Shown in pieces: positions 24,171 through 35,549 of a stretch of DNA of 64,000 nt. The stretch lies in the NCBI RefSeq assembly GCF_020283565.1, contig NC_060062.1:27278251-27342250 (forward strand), in the 5' to 3' direction. The position numbers were made by a program, and so were the translations under genes. Positions within the stretch are counted from its first letter, which is position 1, and each line of letters begins with the position of its first letter. A model generated the notes under the pieces. That model was not told the DNA's origin. It worked only from the letters and a program-made list of their open reading frames with translations, and made no database searches. Source of the DNA: Trifolium pratense. Taxonomy: Eukaryota > Streptophyta > Magnoliopsida > Fabales > Fabaceae.

Positions 24171-24469
24171 TTATATTAGGTAGTGTAATAGAGTACATTT
24201 GCATTCATTCATAATGCATCTCGCAATAAAAGGAAACTTACACATACTTCTTTCACAGTGGTCGTGGTCAATACATTCCGGAAGTGCTGCTATGAAAAAA
24301 GTGAATATAAGAGTATTTAATGAAATGGTATAAAAGATTGTGTATGGAGTCAACATGAAAATTTTAAAAGATGCAAAAGTTGCTTACCATGGACGTTCAC
24401 CGTAACAAGAAAGAGAGAAATAGAGAATATCATATTCATAGCATAAACAAACTTGAGAAGTTTAGCCAT
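24171..24469 (-). CDS. NCR: nodule-specific cysteine-rich (NCR) peptide, two exons
   Basis: Exon 1 is 24469-24388 and exon 2 is 24289-24171 (minus strand); the 98-bp intron has GT (GTAAGC) and AG (TTTTTTCATAG) ends and splits a codon after its first base. Exon 1 encodes a classic NCR signal peptide (MAKLLKFVYAMN, then a hydrophobic core). The mature part has six cysteines spaced C-x5-C-x4-C-x7-C-x4-C-x1-C. Total 66 residues, the normal size. In this legume clade such peptides are made in rhizobium-infected nodule cells, cross the secretory pathway to the symbiosome and drive bacteroid differentiation. The precursor structure is seen; the nodule role is family knowledge. No lesion was seen. 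A decayed relative lies 3 kb to the right and again in copy B. Confidence 0.9.
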
Positions 24470-24479
24470 ATTTTTATTC

Positions 24480-25580
24480 TCTCTTTTCTTGTACTAAATA
24501 GAAAATTATTTAACCAATTACTAGTATAATATAATGGAAAATGATCATGCTCTATTTACATCAATTAAATATATTAGCAATTATTGAGTTGTAAAAATAC
24601 CTACCTAAGTTAGAATAATTTTTAAATGTTTCTTCGATATATCAATGTGTTGTGTTTGTCCCTTTCACATACTTTGAAATGACGTTACATAAGAATTCAC
24701 ATCTTTTTATTATTTTGTAACCTTTCATGATATAAAAAGGAAAAAACAAAAGATTAATAATGTTGTTGCAATTTCAATTTTCTGTTTCAATTATATTGAG
24801 ATTTGTTGTTTCGATTTTCGAACATTTGAAATTGTTGATGCAACTACCACAAACACAAAACGTAATTTCGACAAATAAAATATTAAATTTAGTCACAAAC
24901 TATATCACTCTGTATAAAATATGTCATATCATATCTTCAGTATACAATCTCACAATGGCGGAGACATAAAAAATATTTGAATAGACCACTAAAAATTTAT
25001 AATATATAAATTAAATATAAAATTGATGGTTTCTAAGATGAGGGATCAATTAAGTTCCTCACGTGTGGATCAATAACAATACAACATCATATATCTAATC
25101 AATGGTTTAGATTTTATTAAATAAAAAATAAGAACATGTAAAGAATTAATCCTACACACAATCACTCCCCTATATCTCCCTATTAGGCATCCACAAATGC
25201 TTCAACCGAATCTGTCATGGAGATCTGAAATGGAAGATTTCACTCTCTTCCTCCCAAATTGAACTTCGTGCTCTTGTCTTTGAAACCTTAGATGGGAACA
25301 TATATATAGATGATTCCTTTTCATAATATTCAGTGAAGTGGAACTAAAACAAAGTGACCAACAACAAGCAATTAATAGGTAAATGAGTATTTTTTAAAGC
25401 AATTTCTTTTTTTATTATTTAAAAAATTATAATAGCTACGTATTATTTACAAACACTGTCAAGAAAATAAAATTTGATTTTTTCAAAATTCTTTTTTTTT
25501 TCTTTGGTCAAGATTTTTTCAAAATTCTTTATCACTCATTATAATGAATATTGATTTTTCTAATGAAATTATTTTCTCTT
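24480..25580. other. upstream region of the NCR gene and AT-rich spacer
   Basis: 24470-24800 would contain the NCR promoter; I identify no specific nodule element. The remainder is AT-rich and non-coding. Confidence 0.4.
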
Positions 25581-25735
25581 AATTAAAATAATTGGCAAAT
25601 AACTTTTTAATTCATGAAAATGATGTGTATTAATTTAAAAATCAACTGTATTCATGAAAATGATGTGTATTAATTAAAATAATTGGCAAATAACTTTTTA
25701 ATTCATGAAAATGATGTGTATTAATTTAAAATTCA
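25581..25735. repeat. 91-bp tandem duplication
   Basis: AATTAAAATAATTGGCAAAT at 25581 recurs at 25672, with the following ATTCATGAAAATGATGTG also repeated (three times in all). Confidence 0.85.
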
Positions 25736-25772
25736 AAGACATGTGTATTTGCTTTAGTGTTATTATACATTA

Positions 25773-26832
25773 CTAGTCCCACACCCGTGCGATGCACGGG
25801 TGTTGTGTGGTATTTTATATTATAATAATGTTGAATTCACTTCTTTCAATCACATGCGCAATAACATCTAAAACAATTAAAATAGAGACATGTTATTTAG
25901 ATTAAAATATCAATCAATATATGAGATTTAAATTAAAACGAAAGCTAATAATCATTACCAACTATTTTTTCTTCTTCAGTTGAATTCAAAATATCTTGGA
26001 ATGACATAAAATCAAAATGGTTCAATGGAATGTGTGGAGCATCGATCTTGGTAAATGTAGTAGTGTGCGATGCACGGACATTATGCGTTGTTTTATAATG
26101 AAGCGTCAAAAAATTATTTGTATAAATAGTAAATTAATAATTGAAACAATAAATGTTATCAAAATAATATTAGCAATAAAACTTAATTAAAAATATTAAC
26201 AATATGAATTATATTTGTAATTGCATTTCAAACAATTTATTTGTATTGTTTCGTAAATATCATGCAAAGTCCCACTACAGAAATATCACAAATTAGACAA
26301 TAAGAATGCTAAGAAAAAAAATAAATATTGAATATTAAAAGGAAAAGAAATGAAGAAATAAGGATGAGAAACAGGGTTGGATAGAAGGGTTATACATTGA
26401 CTATGATAAAGTGTTAAAATAGAATAAAGAGTATCAAAATCTATATATACTTGCAAAATCAACAATATAGTCTCACTCGTTAAATACAAAGAAAAAGAAA
26501 GATACAATAAAATCATAAAATTTCAGAAACATATCATTCTTCTACAACATTAATAACCCTCCAAATAGATTTTTCACATGCCCATATATGTATGAGGAGG
26601 GATATAAGACATATATATTATAAAATAATTAATTCACAAAACGATTTTTATTATAGTTGAATGTCAATCAAAAGGCTTGACACTAAAAAAACATTAAAAG
26701 AGATGATTGTTTCACTTATTATCTAACTTTTGATTTATCCACAAAAAGAAATGATCTAAAGACTAAGATTGATTGATACAATTAAGGTTAAGGTTAGTAA
26801 TAAGAAAATTATCTAGGATTTATATATATAGA
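25773..26832 (-). mobile_element. non-autonomous Helitron
   Basis: Read on the minus strand it begins TCTATATATATAAATCC and ends with the hairpin CCCGTGCATCGCACGGG, GTGTGGGA spacer and CTAG. These are the Helitron hallmarks: TC start, 3-prime hairpin, CTRR end, insertion between A (25772) and T (26833), and no target duplication. A second, degenerate hairpin (GTGCGATGCAC) lies near 26066. It is the same family as 41878-42906. The large duplication begins 129 bp inside its 5-prime end. Confidence 0.85.
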
Positions 26833-26954
26833 TTAAGCTTCTGGAAGTCACATATATTCAAACTTCAAAGCCACCCACAACCTCCTGCTCCATAAGTGTA
26901 TGAATAGCCACTATTATATATAGTATTCGTGTAATGTTATTATTATTTTTTTTT

Positions 26955-27085
26955 CCAAGTAGTTTAGTGGCTAAAAAATCTACTTTAAAGGTGAATAAGT
27001 GAAGTGTCTCGGGTTCGAATCCGGCCTCCTGCACATATAATGTGATATCCCTGTCAACCGAGCTAAGCTCACGAGGACTTCATGT
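26955..27085 (+). repeat. tRNA-derived SINE, copy A
   Basis: AGTAGTTTAGTGGCTAA (A-box-like) and CGGGTTCGAATCCGGCC (B box), followed by GTCAACCGAGCTAAGCTC. Repeated in copy B at 50072-50200. Confidence 0.7.
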
Positions 27086-27109
27086 AATTTATACTGTATA
27101 TGAAGAGAA

Positions 27110-27298
27110 TACATGAGTTCTAGTGTGGACTTTTCATAATTCCAACAATACCCTTGATTTTTTTACTAGCAACAAAAATCTTTTATTTTATTAACAAAGT
27201 TACCATAACATAAGACACTTTTTTTTTAGCTAACAAATTCACCCTAACATAAGACATTTTTTTTTATATAAGTTAGACATGTCTGACCGGCTGATTTT
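27110..27298 (+). mobile_element. decayed Helitron, copy A
   Basis: On this strand it carries the same interior phrases as the minus-strand Helitrons at 31238 and 33179 (CTTTTCATAATTCCAACAAT, TTATTAACAAAGTTACCATA, CATAAGACA), ending near GTTAGACATGTCTGACCGG. The 3-prime hairpin is degenerate. Its copy B partner is 50225-50425. Confidence 0.55.
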
Positions 27299-27424
27299 AT
27301 TAAATACCATGGGTAGTAATTTCCAAACCACCTTCCGCCATTGCAACGACGTCATTTTAAAGATAAAACAACTCTTCAAACATGATTGTAAACATTCTCC
27401 GCACATAGAGAATCCACCGAACAC

Positions 27425-27674
27425 TCAACCTCAAAATAAAAGGAAAGTTACTCCTTTCTCGTTCACAGTCGTTTGTGATCAATACATTCAGCAAGTGTTC
27501 TCATATAAAAATGAGAATATAAAAATATTAATAAAATGGTATAAAAGTGTGTTTTCAGAGTAAACATGAATTTTAAAAAGGATGAAAATGTTTTTATCAT
27601 CCAGCTACGTCCATTTCAACAATAAAAATATAAAGGATTATTGCATAAACAAACTTGAAAATTTTAGCGATATA
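27425..27674 (-). pseudogene. NCR peptide relic, copy A
   Basis: Minus-strand text aligns with the intact NCR gene at 24171-24469. Exon 1 equivalent: AAAATTTTCAAGTTTGTTTATGC near 27674-27640, with the ATG lost. Exon 2 equivalent: GAATGTATTGATCAC, then an extra-base frameshift, CGACTGTGAACGAGAAAG and TTTCCTTTTATT near 27490-27433. A cysteine codon is lost and a stop follows the frameshift. It is dead, but clearly a former member of the same family. Confidence 0.7.
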
Positions 27675-28162
27675 ATTTTTCTCATATTTTAATTAAAAAA
27701 AGTTATGAATTTTATTTTTTTAAATGCCTTTTTAAATTATGAATTCAACATTTTTAATAAAGAAAAAAACAAGAAAAAGGGTTTATACGTGAATGTTATA
27801 AAAGATAAAGGATTTAAATGGAGAGAAAAAAAAAAGACCAAAGTGTTATAAATGATAACTAATGCGGATAACTAGCTGTTCAACCCCAGAGCGGATAACT
27901 AACGTGTTCCGTTTTTTTTTTTTTTAACAGTATTCTATGGTCGGTCCGCGACCCCTGGATGCCGAAGGTGTTCTTGGGCTTATCTCGTAGTGTTACAAAA
28001 ATAAAAATAAAGAATTAAAGTGTTAAAAAAAAAAAAAAGATAAATTAGCACCCCTAATGTTATTTTGCCATATTTTAATATTGCTCGTGATACTCTTATT
28101 TCTAAAAAAAAAAACTTATAATTTTTTTTGTTGCTTTTTACACTATTATACATGACCTTGCT

Positions 28163-28843
28163 CAGTGGGTGCAAAGTTTTTAATTTCAACAAATAATTTT
28201 TATAAAATATATATTAAAACAAAAACTTAGTAAAAAAATATATAAATATTCAAATTAGAGTGAGCTCATATGTATAATTATTTATATTATAGTGTGGTTA
28301 TCTCAATAAATATCAAATTTGCACCAAATAAATTCATCAATCACCATAGCATCTTGGCGATCTTATTACATATTAACCCGTGAACGTGGGTTTGATCTCA
28401 CTTATGCTGAATTTTTTTTTATTTAAGAATTACAGTACTTAAATAACAGCAAGAAGATAATAAATAGGAGAATGTTAACTTGTGCACTTAAGGGCACATG
28501 TTAAGAAGATAAATGTGGAAAAAATTTATTGAACTTGTGGTGTATTTAAGTATCTAAACATTAAATTTTTTGTATCATTAAATGCTATATTTCTATCTTT
28601 AGGTAGCTTAACATGTGCCTTTAGGGCACAAGTTAACATGACCCTAATAAATAAAGTGACATGCTGTCAAAAAAGTCAAGATGAGAGTAAATAAGAGTAA
28701 TCCAACGGGGAGGGTTGTTGCAAAGGGTGCAACCTAATTTATTGAGGGGGTGCAAAAATAAACAAATTAGAATAACAGGTGTAGTTATTAACAATTGAGG
28801 GGGTGCAGTAGCCCACCCTGGACATAAGGTAGATCCGCCCCTG
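28163..28843. mobile_element. hAT-type element, copy A (5-prime end trimmed)
   Basis: Ends GTAGATCCGCCCCTG and is flanked on the right by AGCTTGCT (28844-28851) and on the left by ACCTTGCT (28155-28162). Copy B keeps the full left terminus CAGTGGCGGATCCAGGA. Here about 25 bp between two CAGTGG motifs have been lost. Confidence 0.75.
28467..28645. mobile_element. MITE nested in the hAT element, copy A
   Basis: Inverted arms ATGTTAACTTGTGCACTTAA and TTTAGGGCACAAGTTAACAT, with a further inner pair GGGCACATGTTAAG/CTTAACATGTGCC. It ends ATGACCCT. Flanks AATAAATA (28459-28466 and 28646-28653) match, suggesting a Mutator-type element. Confidence 0.7.
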
Positions 28844-28851
28844 AGCTTGCT

Positions 28852-30148
28852 CACCTTTGAATCTACTTCCCAAAAGCCATTCACATAATCTATAAAAATA
28901 TATTAAATTAAAATATAGTTTTGGTGTAGCCTATTTTCTTTATGTTTTTTTTTTGACAGATTTTCTTTATGATTTTATCCTTTATAAAATTTAAAATAAT
29001 TCTCAACTTCCAAAAATAGATGAATCAATCTTGATAGATATGATTATGGAGTATGAGAAGGATTAAAATACTAGTTCATCCAAATTGGACTACAATCGTC
29101 AGAACTCAGAATTGTGAGAGTTTATTATATGGCTGAGATAACCTCCTAAATTCTACACAAAATCTTTTATCTTCTAGAAATATTTTACAAAAATGTATTT
29201 GGTACAACATCCCAATTTTTACACAATACTTATTAGTCTAGTACTTGGTATATACTCTTTGCTTACAATTTTTTATTTTTTTTATCTTCAGAAAAAATCA
29301 TAAATATCACTTCAAACTCACACAAATTTATTTTAGAGTATTTATTTTTGGAATTTAAAAATTCTAGTTGTGTTTATTTATTTTTGAAAACATGATCCAG
29401 TTTAGAATTTTGACCTATTGAGTGGTGCTAGACTTTTTACGGAAAACATGTCGTACGATATATTCTGAAGATATTTATATTTATTTGGTAACAAAGAAGG
29501 AAAGTCAGATTCTTTATTAGCTATATTTGGGAAGAAACCCTCTTTGCTTTCTTGAAAATTCAGCCACACACAGTCACACACAATTCTAATCAGGTTTTCT
29601 CTTTCTCCTTCCTTTCATTTTCTTTCTCTTTTTGTATCTTAACCTCTCAATCAATTTCATCATGTTTTCTTTCTATTATTGGCAACAAGTTTATTTAATA
29701 TTCATTTACTTATTTATTAATTTTCACTTAGAACTTGAGTTCATTCAACAAAATCTTAACCAACCAAAACCCAAAAAGATAATTCCTTTTAGTTTATTAT
29801 TGTTCATGTTTTCTCTTACAAAATTTTCTTTATTATTAAAGGCCATATTTTTTTTTGAATCGAGGCTAAATCTTATTTATTAATTAACAAATATTCTAAA
29901 CAAAAAGTATAAGTGATTGTCAGATCAAATAAATAAAGACGTACAAGATGATGAAAACACCTTAATGACCAGATCTGAAACTAGGGTTTTGGTGACTTCA
30001 TGTTGGTTAGTAAATAAACAAAAACCCCCCAAAAAATATACATAACATATACATCTGATTTTCTTAATTATTACATGTTTTATGTGTATATTTTATTTAC
30101 TATAAAAATCATAATTTTTTTTTTAAATGTAAAGGAAGATTAATCTTA
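28852..30148 (+). promoter_or_regulatory. probable promoter and 5-prime leader of MADS copy A
   Basis: No gene. CTATATTTGG at 29521-29530 is one base off a CArG box (CC then six A/T then GG), a site of the type bound by MADS proteins. A pyrimidine-rich leader (about 29590-29640) precedes the ATG. ATCAG/GTTTTC near 29592 and ATGTAAAG just before the start could bound a 5-prime UTR intron, as known in SVP-type genes (inference). The ORF 29632-29883 is AT-rich noise. The copy B equivalent is 52640-53934 (CArG-like at 53311-53320). Confidence 0.4.
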
Positions 30149-33100
30149 ATGGCAAGGCAAAAGATAAAGATAAAGAAAATAGATAATGCAACAGCAAGAC
30201 AAGTGACATTTTCAAAGAGAAGAAGAGGGATTTTCAAGAAAGCTGAAGAGCTTTCAGTGTTGTGTGATGCTGAAGTTGGTCTTGTGATTTTCTCAACAAC
30301 TGGAAAACTCTATGAATATGCCAGCTCTAGGTACGTACAGTATTTACTTTGTAATTACTATTTTGTACTTTTTTTTTCACTTCTTTCGAGTTTTTGTATT
30401 TGTTTGCTGAATGGTAAGGGAAAAACGGCCCCTACCAACCAAGTACTTTCTTTCAAGTTTGAATTTATGTGTGTTCATGTCGGCATCATATTTATGTTTC
30501 ATATCTAATTTAGAGGAGGAAACAAAGATTAAAAAAGACAAAAATATAGTGCTCATAAGTATCATTTTTTTTAATACTCCCTCCGTGATATTTTATTCCT
30601 TCCGTAATATTTTATAAGTAAATTTTACATTTATTAATTCATTGCATTATCAATATATCTAGACTATAATAAAATTCTGATATATTTATTATGCAATAAA
30701 TTTAGAAAGATTAAATTTGTTTATAAAATGTCACAAATAGAGTATAATGCTAAACAATTAATTTTAATATTGTTAGGTTGAATAATTTTATTCAATTTAA
30801 ATTCTAAATTTTATGATTTGTGATTTTTAATGGTATTTGTCATTTTGTGTGCAAATAAAAAACAAAGATAAAATTGGTTTTTTTTTTTTTTTTTAAATTA
30901 TTATGATATTGGTATGAATTTTTTATAGTAATCAAGAAGTAGTTATTTTTAAAGAATACTGTTATATAGTACGACATAAATTGCATGAGAAAGGCAAGAA
31001 TGTATAGGTGTCATGCTTTAGGTACATCAAAGTATATTATCTCCTTCAATAGCAGAAATCAGACGGTGTGTTGGTATTAAATATACGGCTCAGATCATTT
31101 CACATATTTCGTTAGTTGATTTTTCATAACAATAAGCCTTATTGATTTTTTAAAGGACAAAGATGTACTAGTTATTAGGATTAGCTAGGTGGCAATTTAG
31201 TGTACGTTTTACTTTTTCTTAAATTGATTATTATTTACTAGCGGATCAGGCAGCCGCGTTCCGCGTCTGCATGTGTCTAACTTATGTTCAAAAAAAAAAG
31301 ATAGCCTTATATTATGGTCAGTTTGTTAATAAAAGATTTTTGCTGATAAAAAAATATATGTTTTATGTTATTACGAGTTTGTTAATAAAATATTTTTGTT
31401 ACTACTAAAAAAAATCAAGGATATTGTTGGTATTATAAAAAGTCCACACCAAAATCCATGTATCATGTATATATATAATATGAGTTAGGATCCATTGACA
31501 CCTGGTGTCAAACTTTAATTTGACACCAAATCTTAACCGTCTATTTTTTTTAATCAAAGGCTAATAAAAGTTTCCTATATTATCTACAGTGTGTATCTAT
31601 TTAGGAGATTCCTTATTTTTAGGTTGGATAAAAATTTGATTTATTTAGTAAAAAAAATAAATTGATTTAGTGTTCTAAAAAAAATGATTTGTTGTTCTAA
31701 AAAAAAATTGTTGTTATCCCCATCGTTACTATGCTCCTTGCGTTTTCATTTCCCTTTGGTTAACTGCCAAAATCAATGTCAATTGCAAACTATGCAGGTA
31801 AATAATCGACTACCAACTCAATTTAATTAAAAGGGTTTTCTATACTAAAACCATAAATTGAATTTTTATACTCACATATATCATGATTGATGATTCATAT
31901 ATGCACCTGCTTTCGATGATTTATAACCTATATGTGATTCCTAAACTCAATTCAGACACCATGGGAATGAAAACGCAAAGGTAATGTTGGGGGAGAATAA
32001 CAACAAATAAAAAAAAAATATCGGGCTTAGGCTCTCATGTTTAAAAAAAAAATCAATTTTTTTTTGGTAGAACAATAAATCAAATTTTTATGTAACCTAA
32101 AAATAAGGAATATCCTAAATAGATATGCACATGAGTTAATATAGGAAATTATTATTAGTCTTTGATTAAAAAACATAGACGGTTGAGATTTGGTGTCAAA
32201 TTAAAATTTGACACCTGGTGTCAATGGATCCTAACTCATATAATATATATATATATTATAGTTCATCGAAGGCTTTCATATTTGGACGTGTAAGGGTAGT
32301 GATATGACTTCCGGGAAAATAGGGCTAGCTAGTGGCTGAGGTACACATTTTTCACTATGTGTAGATGGAATAGGTGTAATGTTTTTCTAGGAGGATGACT
32401 CTAGGCTATTAATTTTAATTTAACTAGAGAGAAAATGATTTCTTAGATGTATAAATGTATCTATGGGTTTAGTCGTGAACTTAGCTCGATAGAGACACCG
32501 GATTTTATATATAGGATTCGGGGTTCAAATTCCGAATATTCTATTTATTCATTTTAAGAGAATTTAAAGTGTAGTGTCAATCTATTGATACCAAAATATA
32601 TGTTACTTTATGGTACTCCCTCCGTTTTAAATCTTTGTCTTTTTAGCTTTTCAGTTTTATCCCAAATTTTTGGTCCTTTTAAAAAACCAATGCACAATTA
32701 GTGATACTTTATCATTTGTACTCTTACTAAAACTAAAACATTAATTAAATACTCCCTCTGTTTCTTTTTATCTGTCGTTTTAGAAAAGTAATTGTTTCAA
32801 ATTACTTGTCGTTTTGATAATTTAAGGTTATATTTTGTCTATTATACCCTCCTTCCTAATTTTTTTTATTAACTAAATTTTATATAATCTTTTTATAGTA
32901 TCTATTTATTTTTTACTAAATTTCTTCATGTAAATTTCAAATATTTAGGAGTAGTTATTGAAACCGTAAAATATTTAATATATATTTGAAAAACTAAAGT
33001 TTTTATTTTTTTTATTTTTACATAACATATTAATTTTTTGTTTTTTTACATAATATATTAAAATTCTGCAGGAAATAAACAGATTTCTAGTAGTGGAAAC

Positions 33101-35483
33101 AACTTATGCAAATAAATATGCTTTTATGTATTACTATAAGTTTTTCAAAATAATTTACGAGAAAACAACTTATAAAGACTAGCGGCCAGACAGGCGCGTC
33201 TGTGTCTAACTGTCTGTTATGCAAATTTATGTAAAAACAATATCTTATGTTATGGTGAGTTTGTTAATAAAAGATTTTTGGTGCTAAAAAAAAAAACAGG
33301 CATGTCTTATGTTATGGTGAATTTGTTAATAAAAGATTTTTTTGCTAAAAAAAAAAAGTTAAGGGTATTGTTGGTATTATGAAAAGTTCACACAAAATTT
33401 TTTTGTATCCTGTTTATATATAGGTATAGATACAATTTTTATGAATATAAAAATTTAAATTATTTTCATAATATAAAAGTACGTCATATCCAAACGAGCT
33501 CATATTAATGTAACCCTTATTTTTTTATGCAATGTTAATGTGATATTTTAAAATCATAGCCGCTTTCTCTCTGTCGATTTGATATCTCTATTGTTAATGA
33601 TTTCAATAATGTGATTGCAATACAATAGATAAGTTGTTTAAATAGCAAAAGTTTTAGACCTAATGGAGTTGCTTTTGCTCAACTATTTACGGTCTAATAT
33701 TTACGACAGTATTATCACTTAGATTCCAGCAAGCATTTTCCTTAGGTTCCAGCAAGCACACGACAGTATTATCACTTAGATTGAATATGTAGCTAGATCT
33801 AGAATAATGGAAAATATGCAGACCACTAAAAATTATTAGATCAAGAATAGAGGCCTACGAGACCATAAAACTCACTAAGATAAGCAGTATTATCTTATCT
33901 ACAATATATAAAAAGAAGATACGTATGAAATTCTCAATTTGCCAATTTTTCATTTTTTGACATATAATCAATTCAGAGTTATTTTGTGTCTTTATCAAAA
34001 TGATAAAAAATATCTCAGTCAGCAAGATTTGAACCCTTAACCTTTTAGTTACACTTTTTATTGCATTTACCAATAAGCCATATGAATTAATTTGTTATAT
34101 TTTTAGAATCAACATATAATCAATATGAGTTAAATGTCCAATTCTAACCACAAAACTTCACTTTATTTGTTAAAAGCCATATGAATTAATTTGTTATATT
34201 TTTAGAATCAACATATAATCAATATGAGTTAAATGTCCAATTCTAACCACAAAACTTCACTTTATTTCTCTCACGATTTTTTTCTTTTTATCTGAAAATC
34301 CAATTTTTCTACAATATATCTACAATATATAAAAAGAAGATACGTATGAAATTCCCAATTTGCCCCTTTTTTATTTTTTAACACATAATCAATTCAGGGT
34401 TATTTTGTGTCTTTATCAAAAAACGTTAGTAGAAAAATACTAAAAAATTTCTCAGTAAGATTTGAACCCTTAACATTTTAGTTACACTTCTTATTGCATT
34501 TACCACTAAGCCATATGAATTAATTTGTTATATTTTTAGAATCAACATATAATCAATACTAGTTAAATGCCCAATTCTAACCATCATAAAAATCAATTAT
34601 TAACTGGCCATCGATATATCCTATACACCATCATTTTCAAGGGTATTTTGTATCATATTTGAAAGTTAATAACTAATTTCAATATTTTTCTTTAGGTGAT
34701 TACTTCCATTTTAATATTTTGTGTCATATATTTATACTCATATATTAATACGATAGCCTACTTTTTGTGTGATTTATGCATGACCTATGTGTTTTACTCA
34801 AATTGATAAGTTTGCCCATTCTTTTATAACATCTGCGGGATCTATATTTATACTCATATATGGAAAAAAATTACGGGACTATATTCATACTCATATATAT
34901 ATATATATATATTTAACTAGCTGGATACCCGTGCGGACGCACGGGAGGAGCACGGTTGCCGCTCAAGAATATATACTATAGAATATAGATTTATTGGTTA
35001 ACAATGAAATATAAAGGGTGAAAAAATTTGTTGCCAATTTAAAAATACTGAATAATGTATATAAGAAGGAAAAAAAATAAAATAAATGTTTTCAATAATT
35101 TTTTAATTTTTTAATGTTAATGTTACGGGACTATATTCATACTCATATATATATGGCAAAATTACGCTACAAGTCCTTTATCTTATTTTTTTATAACACT
35201 TTGGTCCTTTATCTTTTTTTTGTAACATTTTGGTCCTTTATCTTTTATTTGTAACACTTTAGTCCTTTATTTTTTTATTTGTAACACTTTAGTCCCTTTT
35301 TTTGTAACAGTTTGGTCCTTTATCTTTTTTTATTTGTAACACTTTGATCCTTTATTTTTTATAAATAAATAAGGACCAAAGTGTTACAAAAAAAAAAGAT
35401 AAATGACCAAATTGTTACAAAAATAAGATAAAGGACCAAAATGTTACAAAAAAATAAGATAAAGGACTTGTAGTGTAATTTTG

Positions 35484-35549
<66 letters not shown>

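Noticed and set aside
26998..27040. tRNA gene, from the GGGTTCGAATCC B box
   Set aside because: No acceptor stem or cloverleaf forms; the A-box-like text and multiple copies fit a SINE.
27279..27563. 94-codon ORF on the plus strand (and 50536-50799 in copy B)
   Set aside because: It overlaps the NCR relic on the other strand and a decayed Helitron; the MITE in copy B changes its start, and nothing supports it as a gene.
30331..30508. Extension of the MADS frame past exon 1 (ends FMFHI)
   Set aside because: This is read-through into intron 1 after a clear GTACGT donor; the true frame resumes at 37148.
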